A stretch of DNA of 13,905 nt from Ruminococcaceae bacterium UBA3329 (GCA_002361875.1 DERX01000100.1:1-13905), one strand, 5' to 3'. Counted from the stretch's first letter, positions 6,756 through 13,422 are shown. The notes: generated by a model not told the origin, from the sequence alone. Program-made: numbers and translations.

Positions 6756-7376
6756 ATGAACATAAGATGCACGCCGTCACATTTGCACGGCGAAATAAGT
6801 GTTAATGCAAATGACAACTCAAATATTTTTCTTTTGTGTGCAGGCGCTCTTTCGGAACAGGGCGTAAAGCTAAAAGGGATTGAAACGGGCGGCTTTGCAG
6901 AAAAATTTTTCGATACGCTTGAATATATGGGTGCAAATGTCAATGTAAATGAAAATAGCATTACGGTTTCAAAGAACAGACTTTTCGGAATGGCGGCAAA
7001 TGTGAACGGCGATGAATTTGAATTTTTCGTTTATTGCGCATTGGCTTCTGTCTGCGAAAAAGGCTTCATTCAGTTGAGCGGACTCAAAACAATAAAAAAG
7101 GGAACGGTGGATTTAGCAGTTAAAACACTTTCAAAGCTAAATATTGCCTGCTCCTTTGACGACGAAGACGAGCTTGTGATTTGGGGCGGAAATGACATAA
7201 CGGGTGGAACAGCAGATGCAGAAAATAACGCTTTTTTGTCGCTTGCCTTGACCGTGATAAGCTGTGAGGCGGGTATTCCCGTTGATATTCATAATACGGG
7301 CGAATTTGAAAAATCTTTTCCCGATTATATAAAAAATTTCAATTCGCTGGGCGGTAAAATTGAAACAATTAAATAA
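6756..7376 (+). CDS. Half-length EPSP synthase-like protein, probably non-catalytic
   Basis: The family enzyme AroA makes 5-enolpyruvylshikimate-3-phosphate and is about 430 residues built from six similar folding units. This protein has only 206 residues, with three apparent units: residues 1-76 match the enzyme's N-terminal unit (MNIRCTPSHLHGEISV...DTLEYMGANVNV), 77-145 resemble a C-terminal-half unit, and 146-206 resemble the last unit (KSFPDYIKNFNSLGGKIE). The hallmark residues are gone: the N-terminal PxKSxxHR is replaced by NANDNSN (17-23) and the late DHRIAM by DAENNAF (154-160). The frame is clean, with ATG 6756 seven nt after AAAAGG, so it looks maintained rather than freshly broken. 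Enzyme activity is unlikely; the role is unknown. It could also be a decaying aroA paralogue. Confidence 0.7.
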   Translation: MNIRCTPSHLHGEISVNANDNSNIFLLCAGALSEQGVKLKGIETGGFAEKFFDTLEYMGANVNVNENSITVSKNRLFGMAANVNGDEFEFFVYCALASVCEKGFIQLSGLKTIKKGTVDLAVKTLSKLNIACSFDDEDELVIWGGNDITGGTADAENNAFLSLALTVISCEAGIPVDIHNTGEFEKSFPDYIKNFNSLGGKIETIK

Positions 7377-7384
7377 ATTCACAT

Positions 7385-7418
7385 AAAAAAACAACTCCCT
7401 TTCGGGAGCTGTTTTTTT
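7385..7418. terminator. Bidirectional terminator between convergent transcription units
   Basis: The stem ACAACTCCC (7391-7399) / GGGAGCTGT (7404-7412) has one mismatch and loop TTTC, with a run of A on the left and seven T on the right. On the plus strand it ends the EPSP synthase-like gene. On the minus strand it reads as a GAAA tetraloop hairpin followed by T, able to end the ABC exporter operon. Confidence 0.85.
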
Positions 7419-7586
7419 GCTTTTTTTATCAAAAGCGGGAGAAAGGAGAATGAAAATGAAATATGTCAATCATCTCGATCAACTGTATTTAATATAACAC
7501 GGAATTGTTGAATAACAATAGACAAACAATGAACATTTTGTAAACAGTTCAATAATACTGCCGCTTATCGTAAAATTGTATTAAAT

Positions 7587-8804
7587 TTACTTTTTCAACT
7601 GCTTTAATACCTGTGTGAATTTCGGCGGCTTGCCGTACATTAAAATTCCCATTCTGTATATGAGAACGGCGATGTAGCCTATGCCGATATTCGACAAAAT
7701 AAGAATTGCTATTGAAATTGCAATGTGCACGGGGCTTACGGTACTCATTGCAATTCGTGCGAACATAGCCATAGGTGAGCAGAACGGAATGAATGACAGA
7801 ACCTTCATAATTGCGGAATCAACCTTGCCCGTACTTATGCTCATAATCGGCACCATAAATGCGATAATCATAACAAAGGTTAACGGAGTTGTCAGTGTGC
7901 CGATATCCTCCATTTTTGACGCAAGCGAGCCGAGTGCTCCGTAAAGGAATGCGTAAATTAAAAATCCGAGCACAAAGAAAACGGCGGTGTAGCCTATGAG
8001 GGACAGGGGCATATCGAAAATTGATGCAATAAAGAAATTATTTTCCCAGAACGGTGCGTTAATTCGGTAGCAAACGAGCGCCCATAAAAGAATTACGAGT
8101 ATTTGCGAAAGCCCTGCAAAGCCTGTGCCGAGCACTTTGCCGAAAATCAGGCTGTCGGGCTTGGCGCTTGTAATGAGAAGCTCCATTGCCCTTGAGCTTT
8201 TTTCGGTTGCAACGCTCTGCGCAATCATCTGTCCGTATGCAATAACCGACATATAGAGCATAAACAGCAAAATATATGTGTAAAGAAAGCTTTGCGACTG
8301 GTCTTGCCCCACGATTTTGTATTCGGGGACGGCAACTGCGGACTGTATTTCGGCAATCTGACTATCGGTAAGTCCGAATTCCGAGAGCCGTGTTTCACGG
8401 TATTTAAACTGCAAAAGCTCGCTGATAACATTTGCGGTTTCGTCATAAAGACCCATATCGTTTACAGAATAGGTATAGGTAAGGGGAGAGGTGATAACAA
8501 CAGAGCCGTCAACAGATTCCTCTTTTAAAAGTGCGTTGGCTTCATCTGCGGTTTTGCAGAGGGTGATTTCATAATCCGGCATATTTTCTTTTATAAATTC
8601 TCCGAATTTGTCCGAAGAGTCAACAATTGCAAGCCTTGTAGGTTCGCTTTCGCCGATTGACGGAGCTTTGCTGTCGCCCTTAAATCTTGGATAAAACAGC
8701 ACAACCGTTGTGCCGATAAACAAAAGCAGCGTCAGAAAAATGAACGCTTTGCTCCTGATTATGTTTAAAAATTCAAATTTAAAAACCTTTGAAAACTGTT
8801 TCAT
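7587..8804 (-). CDS. ABC-2 type exporter permease (NatB-like)
   Basis: This is the membrane subunit of an ABC exporter. The 405-residue protein has one N-terminal transmembrane helix (about 20-38), a large extracytoplasmic domain (about 40-170), then a cluster of about five C-terminal helices. The junction segment SVATEKSSRAMELLITSAKPDSLIFGKVLG is typical of the ABC-2/NatB family, in which the substrate may be Na+, drugs or antimicrobial peptides. The start codon overlaps the stop of the ATPase gene by 4 nt (ATGA), so the two are translationally coupled. It is the last gene of a four-gene minus-strand operon. Substrate cannot be told from sequence. Confidence 0.88.
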   Translation of the reverse strand: MKQFSKVFKFEFLNIIRSKAFIFLTLLLFIGTTVVLFYPRFKGDSKAPSIGESEPTRLAIVDSSDKFGEFIKENMPDYEITLCKTADEANALLKEESVDGSVVITSPLTYTYSVNDMGLYDETANVISELLQFKYRETRLSEFGLTDSQIAEIQSAVAVPEYKIVGQDQSQSFLYTYILLFMLYMSVIAYGQMIAQSVATEKSSRAMELLITSAKPDSLIFGKVLGTGFAGLSQILVILLWALVCYRINAPFWENNFFIASIFDMPLSLIGYTAVFFVLGFLIYAFLYGALGSLASKMEDIGTLTTPLTFVMIIAFMVPIMSISTGKVDSAIMKVLSFIPFCSPMAMFARIAMSTVSPVHIAISIAILILSNIGIGYIAVLIYRMGILMYGKPPKFTQVLKQLKK

Positions 8805-9721
8805 ACGCTGCCCTCCGTGTAGTGGATAAAGATGTCGGCAAGAGTCGGCTCTTTAATGTAAATTCCGTCCATATCGGGTAAATTTTCCGCCGCAAATTTA
8901 ATAAGCTCGGGTTTATTCTCTTCACCTTTAAGAGTTACCGTGAGCGTGCCTTCAATTATTTCCGCTTTGTTTACAAACGGCAAATCGGCATTTTGCAACA
9001 CGCTTAATGACTTTTCACTCTCTTGCGTAGCTATTTCGAGCACATTTCGGGCATAACTGCGCTTAATCTTTTTAATACTTCCGTCAAGAACGGATTTTCC
9101 GCCGTTAAGAATTATAATATCATCGCAAAATTCTTCAATGTAATTCATCTGGTGGCTTGAGAACAGCACCATTTTACCGTCTTTAATAAGCTCTTTTACA
9201 ATGTTTTTAAGCATTCCTGCGTTAACGGGGTCAAAACCCGAAAACGGCTCATCAAGAATAATAATATCTGGGTTTGCAATAAGTGCCGCAATAAGCTGAA
9301 TTTTTTGCTGATTACCCTTTGAAAGCGTGTCGAGCCTTACATTTTTGTACTGTTCAATCTCCAGCTCCTTAAAATATTTGTCGGCAGTTGCTTTGGCCTG
9401 TTTTTTGTCAACACCCTTAAGCTCTGCAAAATATAAAAGCTGGGTCATAATTTTTTGTTTTGGGTAAAGTCCCCGCTCTTCGGGCAGATAGCCGATATGC
9501 ACTTTTTCGGTGTTTATAGGTTTTCCGTCAAGTAAAACCGTGCCCGCGTCCGCACCGAAAACCTGCATAATAATTCGGATAAGTGTTGTTTTGCCTGCGC
9601 CGTTTCTACCGAGTATTCCCAGCGCCTTGCCGCTTTCGGCGGAAAACGAAATTCCCTTAAGAACATTTTTTTCGCCGAAGCTTTTGTAAATTTCATTTAC
9701 AGATAATTTCACCTTTTTCAC
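8801..9721 (-). CDS. ABC exporter ATP-binding protein (NatA-like)
   Basis: This is the ATPase of the exporter with the NatB-like permease. Motifs in the 306-residue protein are Walker A GRNGAGKT (38-45), Q-loop-equivalent GYLPEERGLYP (77-87, the form usual for NatA-type ATPases), signature LSKGNQQKIQ (133-142), Walker B IIILDEP (153-159), D-loop SGFDP and switch His190 in LFSSHQMNYIEE. The C-terminal 80 residues form the extra domain (DUF4162-like) common to this group. Both ends overlap their neighbours by 4 nt (ATGA), upstream with the small membrane protein gene and downstream with the permease gene, so the operon is tightly coupled. Confidence 0.92.
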   Translation of the reverse strand: MKKVKLSVNEIYKSFGEKNVLKGISFSAESGKALGILGRNGAGKTTLIRIIMQVFGADAGTVLLDGKPINTEKVHIGYLPEERGLYPKQKIMTQLLYFAELKGVDKKQAKATADKYFKELEIEQYKNVRLDTLSKGNQQKIQLIAALIANPDIIILDEPFSGFDPVNAGMLKNIVKELIKDGKMVLFSSHQMNYIEEFCDDIIILNGGKSVLDGSIKKIKRSYARNVLEIATQESEKSLSVLQNADLPFVNKAEIIEGTLTVTLKGEENKPELIKFAAENLPDMDGIYIKEPTLADIFIHYTEGSV

Positions 9722-10143
9722 TCCTTATGTGATAAAATCAAATACGAAATAAAATGAACGGCTGTGCCGATGCATATTACAAGAGAAAAGTCTGAAGCTT
9801 TTTCCATATCGCCCTCAATTGCCGAAATGACGCTTAATGCGGCACAGGAAATGACCAAAACAAAGAATGCGACAGCCATTGAACGGTTGCGAAGAGAAAT
9901 GAGCCTTTCATCCGTTTGTGCAATTTCCTGTTCTTTTTTGTATTTCGGATTTTTCTTCATTTTAAGCATCCGTATTGAATTGAATACAGCAACCAAAAGT
10001 AAGCCTGCGGCGAATCCGAAAAAGTATTCGGGTGAGGTTTCGCCTTTATTTTTAAAATAAAAACCTGCGAAAAGCGCTCCCGAGAATAGAAGCATAACAA
10101 AAAGTGTGGATATTACATTGTATTTCATAGATTTACATTTCAT
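9718..10143 (-). CDS. Four-helix membrane protein of unknown function in the ABC exporter operon
   Basis: This 141-residue protein has four predicted membrane helices (about 10-30, 41-61, 89-108 and 118-137). Between helices 2 and 3 is a charged cytoplasmic stretch with many Lys, followed by TDERLISLRNRSMA (77-90). The DER motif at the start of the third helix recalls the DUF2178/DUF3796 group of small membrane proteins that sit beside Xre-type regulators; this is a family impression, not a search result. I start it at ATG 10143, which follows GAGG (minus strand, 10156-10153) by 9 nt and overlaps the stop region of the regulator gene. A later ATG at 10128 is possible. Function is unknown; it may sense or assist the exporter. 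Confidence 0.75.
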   Translation of the reverse strand: MKCKSMKYNVISTLFVMLLFSGALFAGFYFKNKGETSPEYFFGFAAGLLLVAVFNSIRMLKMKKNPKYKKEQEIAQTDERLISLRNRSMAVAFFVLVISCAALSVISAIEGDMEKASDFSLVICIGTAVHFISYLILSHKE

Positions 10144-10342
10144 TTTCATCATCCTCATAGATAAAAATTTCTTCAATTGATGTGCCGAAAAACCTTGCAA
10201 TTTTGAATGCGAGAGTTATTGACGGGTTGTATTTGCCTTTTTCTATTGATATTACTGTCTGCCGTGATACTCCCAGAGCTTCGCCCAGCTCATCTTGACG
10301 TAAACAACGGGATTTCCTTAATTCTCCCAAACGGTTCTTCAA
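10133..10342 (-). CDS. Xre/Cro-type helix-turn-helix regulator
   Basis: This is a compact 69-residue DNA-binding protein: MKNRLGELRKSR, then helix-turn-helix at about 15-36 (RQDELGEALGVSRQTVISIEKG), then KYNPSITLAFKIARFFGTSIEEIF, ending in an acidic tail. This is the minimal form seen in many Firmicute exporter operons. The start is TTG 10342 (read as Met), 5 nt after GAGGTG on the minus strand. It is the first gene of the operon and overlaps the following membrane-protein gene by 11 bp. The inverted repeat in its own promoter suggests that it represses its own operon. Confidence 0.92.
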   Translation of the reverse strand: MKNRLGELRKSRCLRQDELGEALGVSRQTVISIEKGKYNPSITLAFKIARFFGTSIEEIFIYEDDENEM

Positions 10343-10360
10343 ATCATCACCTCGTAAAAT

Positions 10361-10376
10361 GTAAAGGTTACTTTAC
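10361..10376. promoter_or_regulatory. Candidate operator for the Xre-type regulator
   Basis: A perfect inverted repeat GTAAAG (10361-10366) - GTTA - CTTTAC (10371-10376) lies just downstream of the minus-strand -10 box, over the expected transcription start. Related GTAAAATG/TTTACATTT pieces occur at 10354-10361 and near 10417-10423. The position is ideal for autorepression. Assignment to the adjacent regulator is inference. Confidence 0.55.
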
Positions 10377-10380
10377 TTTC

Positions 10381-10408
10381 ATTATAGCAACGATTTATGA
10401 AATGTCAA
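10381..10408 (-). promoter_or_regulatory. Promoter of the regulator/ABC exporter operon
   Basis: On the minus strand, a perfect -35 TTGACA (10408-10403) and a perfect -10 TATAAT (10386-10381) are 16 bp apart, with an extended -10 TGC just before the -10 box. This is a very strong core promoter, consistent with a promoter that has to be held down by a repressor. Confidence 0.85.
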
Positions 10409-10470
10409 GTATATTTTACATTTAATTTTGTAAGACTTTTGTAATAATTATTAAATTGTTGTCACAAAGG

Positions 10471-10498
10471 TTGCTTTTTCTCTGTTTTTCTTTATAAT
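10471..10498 (+). promoter_or_regulatory. Promoter of the O-antigen ligase-like gene
   Basis: TTGCTT (10471-10476) and a perfect TATAAT (10493-10498) are 16 bp apart, about 25 bp before the start codon. The gene is divergent from the regulator/exporter operon, with 181 bp between the two coding regions. Confidence 0.6.
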
Positions 10499-10523
10499 CA
10501 AAATGATATAAAGGAGAAGTATA

Positions 10524-11975
10524 ATGTCATTTGTAAAATCTCCCAAATTTCAAAATATGCTTAAAGCCGTTCGCTCGTTTTTCTTAACAACTGAGTGGAT
10601 GATAATGCTTTGTTGCTTGGCGGCGGTTTTTACTACTCTGGGCGCTTATGTTTACGGCACGCTTGTATTCGGCTTTATTGTCGCAATTGTTTTCCTTCTC
10701 AGCGATGATTTTATGGCGCCGCTTTTGCCGTTCCTTTTAACGGTAATGATTGCAATTCACTGTTACGATTCGTACAATACATTTATGCAATATAAATTAT
10801 TGGCAATTCCGCTTTTGCTTTGCCTTATTTTGCATTTTGTTTTCTATTGGAAGCCCATAAAAATTCAAGGCTCGCAGTTTTGGCCGATGATTTTTGTGTC
10901 TGTTTCAATAGTGCTGGGCGGATTTGGATTTATTACAGCAAAGGAATATTTTGCGCCGACATCTCTTTACCACATGTTAGGACTCGGCTTTGGCATGGTG
11001 TTCGTTTATTTACTTTTCTTTGCAAATATCCAAGTAAAAAAAGATTATTCACTTATAGATGTTCTTACAAGAATAATGGTTGTAGCAGGGGCATTCGGCG
11101 CATTTATGGTTTTCTCATTCTATATTATAAACATAAAAACCGTGCTTGACATTAAAGGCCTTTTGTTTATGCAGTGGAGAAATAATCTGTCAACATTAAT
11201 GATGATAATAATGCCGTTCCCGTTTTTACTTGCAAGCCGTAAAAGCTATGCAACCGTTCTCGGCTTTTTGTACTTTATTGCAATTTTGTTAACGGGGTCC
11301 AGGGGCGGAATGGTTTTCGGCGGAATAGAGCTTGCGATGTGCATAGTAATGTATATTCTTTATGACAAACGCAGAAGAATGGCATATATTTTAATTTGTC
11401 TTTGCCTTTTGTTCGGTGTAACTGTCTTTTTCCGTCAATTTGTTGAATTTTTCGGATACACAATAAATAAGCTTTTTACTGCGGTCAGTGACTTTCTTAT
11501 GGGCGAATCCACAGAGATACGTGCGATTCACTGCGCGCGGGGTATTAACGATTTCCTTAATCATCCGGTTTTCGGAACCGGACTCGGATATATGGGTAAC
11601 CGTGATGTTCACGCTTCAAAGGAATTTTCGCTTTGCTGGTATCATTGCGAGCCGATTCAGATTGCGGCATCTCTGGGAACAGTGGGAATAATTGCATATG
11701 TTATTCAGTTTGTGCGCAGAAATGTGCTTATCTGGAGAAAGGTTACACTGTTTAATATTACGGTGTTTATTTCCTATGCAGGTATTGAAATGATGTCGCT
11801 TGTAAACCCCGGACTTTTCTGTCCGCTGCCGTACCTTATGCTTATAACAATGCTGCTCGTTATAGTTGAAAAATGCGATACAGGCGAATATCAGGAGAGA
11901 GTGGGTATTTTAAAAAAGCGGAAAATGCGTAAAATGGGTGACGGCGAAAACAGTAAAAGTGTAAGAATAGGTTAA
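10524..11975 (+). CDS. O-antigen ligase/polymerase-like membrane protein (Wzy_C family)
   Basis: Proteins of this family polymerise or ligate lipid-linked glycans outside the membrane. The 483-residue protein has about 11-12 hydrophobic segments between residues 25 and 450. It carries LTGSRGG (256-262), a hallmark preceding the large external loop, and in that loop HPVFGTGLGYMGN (347-359) and His374. All three fit the Wzy_C/O-antigen ligase pattern. The C-terminal 30 residues are basic and cytoplasmic (KKRKMRKMG). ATG 10524 follows AAAGGAG at 7 nt. No glycosyltransferase or polysaccharide gene is nearby, so the glycan is unknown; in a Firmicute it could be a capsule or secondary wall polymer. 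No terminator separates it from the rpsF promoter. Confidence 0.8.
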   Translation: MSFVKSPKFQNMLKAVRSFFLTTEWMIMLCCLAAVFTTLGAYVYGTLVFGFIVAIVFLLSDDFMAPLLPFLLTVMIAIHCYDSYNTFMQYKLLAIPLLLCLILHFVFYWKPIKIQGSQFWPMIFVSVSIVLGGFGFITAKEYFAPTSLYHMLGLGFGMVFVYLLFFANIQVKKDYSLIDVLTRIMVVAGAFGAFMVFSFYIINIKTVLDIKGLLFMQWRNNLSTLMMIIMPFPFLLASRKSYATVLGFLYFIAILLTGSRGGMVFGGIELAMCIVMYILYDKRRRMAYILICLCLLFGVTVFFRQFVEFFGYTINKLFTAVSDFLMGESTEIRAIHCARGINDFLNHPVFGTGLGYMGNRDVHASKEFSLCWYHCEPIQIAASLGTVGIIAYVIQFVRRNVLIWRKVTLFNITVFISYAGIEMMSLVNPGLFCPLPYLMLITMLLVIVEKCDTGEYQERVGILKKRKMRKMGDGENSKSVRIG

Positions 11976-11982
11976 ATAATGC

Positions 11983-12011
11983 TTGACTTTTCGGTTAAGT
12001 ATTGGTATAAT
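11983..12011 (+). promoter_or_regulatory. Promoter of the rpsF-ssb-rpsR operon
   Basis: TTGACT (11983-11988) and a perfect TATAAT (12006-12011) are 17 bp apart, with an extended -10 TG (12003-12004). The -35 box begins 8 bp after the stop codon of the upstream gene. This is a strong promoter, as expected for ribosomal protein genes. Confidence 0.85.
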
Positions 12012-12018
12012 TTTTTTC

Positions 12019-12069
12019 TGCCGAGAAAATCGGCATCCTTCCCCTTGGGGTGACGAACAAGGGGCAAAG
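12019..12069 (+). promoter_or_regulatory. Structured rpsF leader, candidate S6:S18 autoregulatory RNA
   Basis: Two hairpins occupy the short 5' UTR. The first is TGCCGA (12019-12024) / TCGGCA (12030-12035) with loop GAAAA. The second is CCCCTTG (12041-12047) / CAAGGGG (12058-12064) with a 10-nt loop; CTT/AAG pairing extends it across a small bulge. A leader that binds the S6:S18 complex and feeds back on translation is known upstream of rpsF in many bacteria. The operon encodes exactly those two proteins. I have not matched the leader to the consensus base by base. Confidence 0.55.
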
Positions 12070-12089
12070 TCCATAAGGAGGTGCAAAAG

Positions 12090-12368
12090 ATGTCAAAATA
12101 CGAATCGGTATTTGTCTTTTCAGTAGCCGCAGGCGAAGAGAAGGCAGCAGAGCTTAATGAGAAATTCAAGGCTCTTATCGAAGCAAACGGCACTCTTGAA
12201 AGCGTTGATGAGTGGGGTAAGAGAAGACTTGCTTATCTTATTAACGATGAGGCAGAGGGCTTTTATGTGCTTTACAGCTTTGAAAGCGACGCACAGTTCC
12301 CCGCAGAGCTTGACCGTATTGCAAAAATCACTGACGGTGTACTCCGTACATTGATTATTAAGAAGTAA
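12090..12368 (+). CDS. rpsF: 30S ribosomal protein S6
   Basis: S6 binds 16S rRNA in the central domain of the 30S subunit as a heterodimer with S18. The 92-residue protein begins MSKYESVFVF and has the S6 pattern of ferredoxin-like fold, with VDEWGKRRLAYLI (about 50-62) and EGFYVLYSF followed by a C-terminal ITDGVLRTLIIKK. ATG 12090 follows AAGGAGG (12075-12081) by 8 nt. An in-frame GTG at 12081 lies in the ribosome binding site itself and is rejected. It is first in the classic rpsF-ssb-rpsR operon. Confidence 0.97.
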   Translation: MSKYESVFVFSVAAGEEKAAELNEKFKALIEANGTLESVDEWGKRRLAYLINDEAEGFYVLYSFESDAQFPAELDRIAKITDGVLRTLIIKK

Positions 12369-12383
12369 GCGGAGGAAAATGCT

Positions 12384-12854
12384 ATGTTAAATTGTGCAGT
12401 TATTATGGGCAGGCTTACTGCCACTCCCGAGCTTCGTACAACAGGTACGGGCATTTCCGTTACTTCATTTTCTGTTGCTGTTGACCGCAATTTTGTAAAA
12501 GCCGGTGAAGAAAGACAGACGGATTTCATTAATGTAGTTGCTTGGAGAGGCACTGCGGATTTCGTTACGCGTTTTTTCACAAAGGGTCAGATGATTGCAG
12601 TTCAGGGTTCAATTCAAACCCGTAATTATGAAGATAAGAACGGTAATAAGCGTACAGCGGTTGAAATAGTTGCTGACAATGTTTCATTCTGCGGAAGCAA
12701 GAGTGAAAGCGGCGGCAATTCCTATGCGCAGACCGCTCCTGCCGCACCTGCAGTTTCTTACCAGAGCGCAGACGCAGGCAGCTTTTCGGTTTTACCCGAT
12801 GATTCTCAGGGATTTCCTTTCGGTGCAGACGATGACGAAGGACTTCCGTTTTGA
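12384..12854 (+). CDS. ssb: Single-stranded DNA-binding protein
   Basis: SSB coats single-stranded DNA in replication and repair and recruits partner proteins through its C-terminal tip. The 156-residue protein has an OB-fold domain (about 1-107; MLNCAVIMGRLTATPELRTT, FSVAVDRNF, TDFINVVAWRGTADFV, KGQMIAVQGSIQTRNYEDK, VEIVADNVSF), a low-complexity linker (108-138) and the acidic tip DDDEGLPF (149-156). A second tip-like motif, DDSQGFPF (139-146), stands directly before it. GGAGG (12371-12375) is 8 nt before ATG 12384. Its place between rpsF and rpsR is the widely conserved arrangement. Confidence 0.97.
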   Translation: MLNCAVIMGRLTATPELRTTGTGISVTSFSVAVDRNFVKAGEERQTDFINVVAWRGTADFVTRFFTKGQMIAVQGSIQTRNYEDKNGNKRTAVEIVADNVSFCGSKSESGGNSYAQTAPAAPAVSYQSADAGSFSVLPDDSQGFPFGADDDEGLPF

Positions 12855-12879
12855 TTTATTCTAATTAGGAGGAATTACA

Positions 12880-13122
12880 ATGGCTTACGAAAAAGGCGCC
12901 AGACCTATGAGAAAAGCACGCAAAAAAGTTTGTGCTTTCTGCGTAGAGAAGGTTGATACAATTGATTATAAAGATGCTGCAAAGCTTCGCCGTTACACTT
13001 CAGACCGTGCAAAAATCCTTCCCCGCCGTGTAACAGGTACTTGCGCATACCACCAGAGAGAGCTTACAACAGCTATTAAGAGAGCAAGACAGATAGCTCT
13101 TCTCCCCTACACAAACGACTAA
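12880..13122 (+). CDS. rpsR: 30S ribosomal protein S18, zinc-binding type
   Basis: S18 pairs with S6 on the 30S platform. The 80-residue protein shows the S18 core, DYKDAAKLRRYTSDRAKILPRRVTGTC, followed by HQRELTTAIKRARQIALLPY. Cys18 and Cys21 (CAFC) together with Cys55 and His58 (CAYH) form a likely zinc site, the ancestral C+ version of S18. TTAGGAGG (12865-12872) precedes ATG 12880 by 7 nt. It is the last gene of the operon and is followed by a 12-bp perfect hairpin. Confidence 0.97.
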   Translation: MAYEKGARPMRKARKKVCAFCVEKVDTIDYKDAAKLRRYTSDRAKILPRRVTGTCAYHQRELTTAIKRARQIALLPYTND

Positions 13123-13128
13123 AGATTA

Positions 13129-13157
13129 GTGACACACTTCTTATTGAAGTGTGTCAC
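13129..13157 (+). terminator. Perfect 12-bp hairpin after rpsR
   Basis: GTGACACACTTC (13129-13140) pairs perfectly with GAAGTGTGTCAC (13146-13157), loop TTATT. The sequence that follows (AGTTATATT) is not a proper U-tract, so it may be a stabilising or processing hairpin rather than a strong intrinsic terminator. It directly abuts the hairpin array and could be that element's first member. Confidence 0.55.
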
Positions 13158-13329
13158 AGTTATATTCGCCTGTCGGCGAGTGATATTGCTTTGCAGTGAT
13201 ATTATGTTTCACATAGTGATATTGCCTGCGGCAGTTCAGAGGCGAATATAATAACACTGTAGCCGCAAGGCTACAATATCACTTTCCGAAAGGGAAATAT
13301 AACTTCAAGCGATAGCTTGAAATATCACT
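13158..13329. repeat. Hairpin array with 9-nt linkers in opposite orientation in its two halves
   Basis: Small hairpins are joined by a conserved 9-nt linker. Left half: AGTTATATT (13158-13166), then AGTGATATT three times (13179-13187, 13195-13203, 13215-13223). Right half, reverse complement: an expanded copy AATATAATAACACT (13245-13258), AATATCACT (13275-13283), AATATAACT (13296-13304) and AATATCACT (13321-13329). Hairpins between them are CGCC-TGTC-GGCG, GC-TTT-GC, ATGT-TTC-ACAT, GCC-TGC-GGC, GTAGCC-GCAA-GGCTAC, TTCC-GAAAG-GGAA and TCAAGC-GATA-GCTTGA. Long-range pairing is also possible: TTATATTCGCC (13160-13170) with GGCGAATATAA (13241-13251), and each left linker with a right one. The array lies between rpsR and the four-helix-bundle gene. 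Function is unknown. It is not a CRISPR, since the units are far too short. Confidence 0.8.
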
Positions 13330-13380
13330 TCTGTTTCAAAGATTTAGATAGCATTAGATTAAGACACCAAAATATTTATT

Positions 13381-13399
13381 TGAAAAATCAAGTTTTTCA
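13381..13399 (+). promoter_or_regulatory. Inverted repeat upstream of the four-helix-bundle gene
   Basis: A perfect 7-bp inverted repeat TGAAAAA (13381-13387) / TTTTTCA (13393-13399), loop TCAAG, lies 23 bp before the start codon. It is a possible operator or a leader hairpin next to the ribosome binding site. No convincing promoter is visible between 13330 and 13380, so the gene may be read from the rpsR side through the array. Confidence 0.4.
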
Positions 13400-13422
13400 T
13401 AAAGAAGGCAGGATTTTTAACT

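Noticed and set aside
7450..7497. 15-codon open reading frame with a strong ribosome binding site (GAAAGGAG, 7441-7448)
   Set aside because: It starts just after a bidirectional terminator with no visible promoter and its product resembles nothing known. It may be a remnant of a lost gene; too weak to annotate.
9764..10060. 98-codon plus-strand reading frame opposite the small membrane protein
   Set aside because: It has no ribosome binding site and no family resemblance, and it lies antisense to a gene whose 4-nt overlap with the ATPase gene and membrane topology are convincing.
13158..13329. CRISPR array
   Set aside because: The repeated unit is only 9 nt, the intervals are 7-16 nt and self-complementary, the orientation flips half way, and no cas gene is present.
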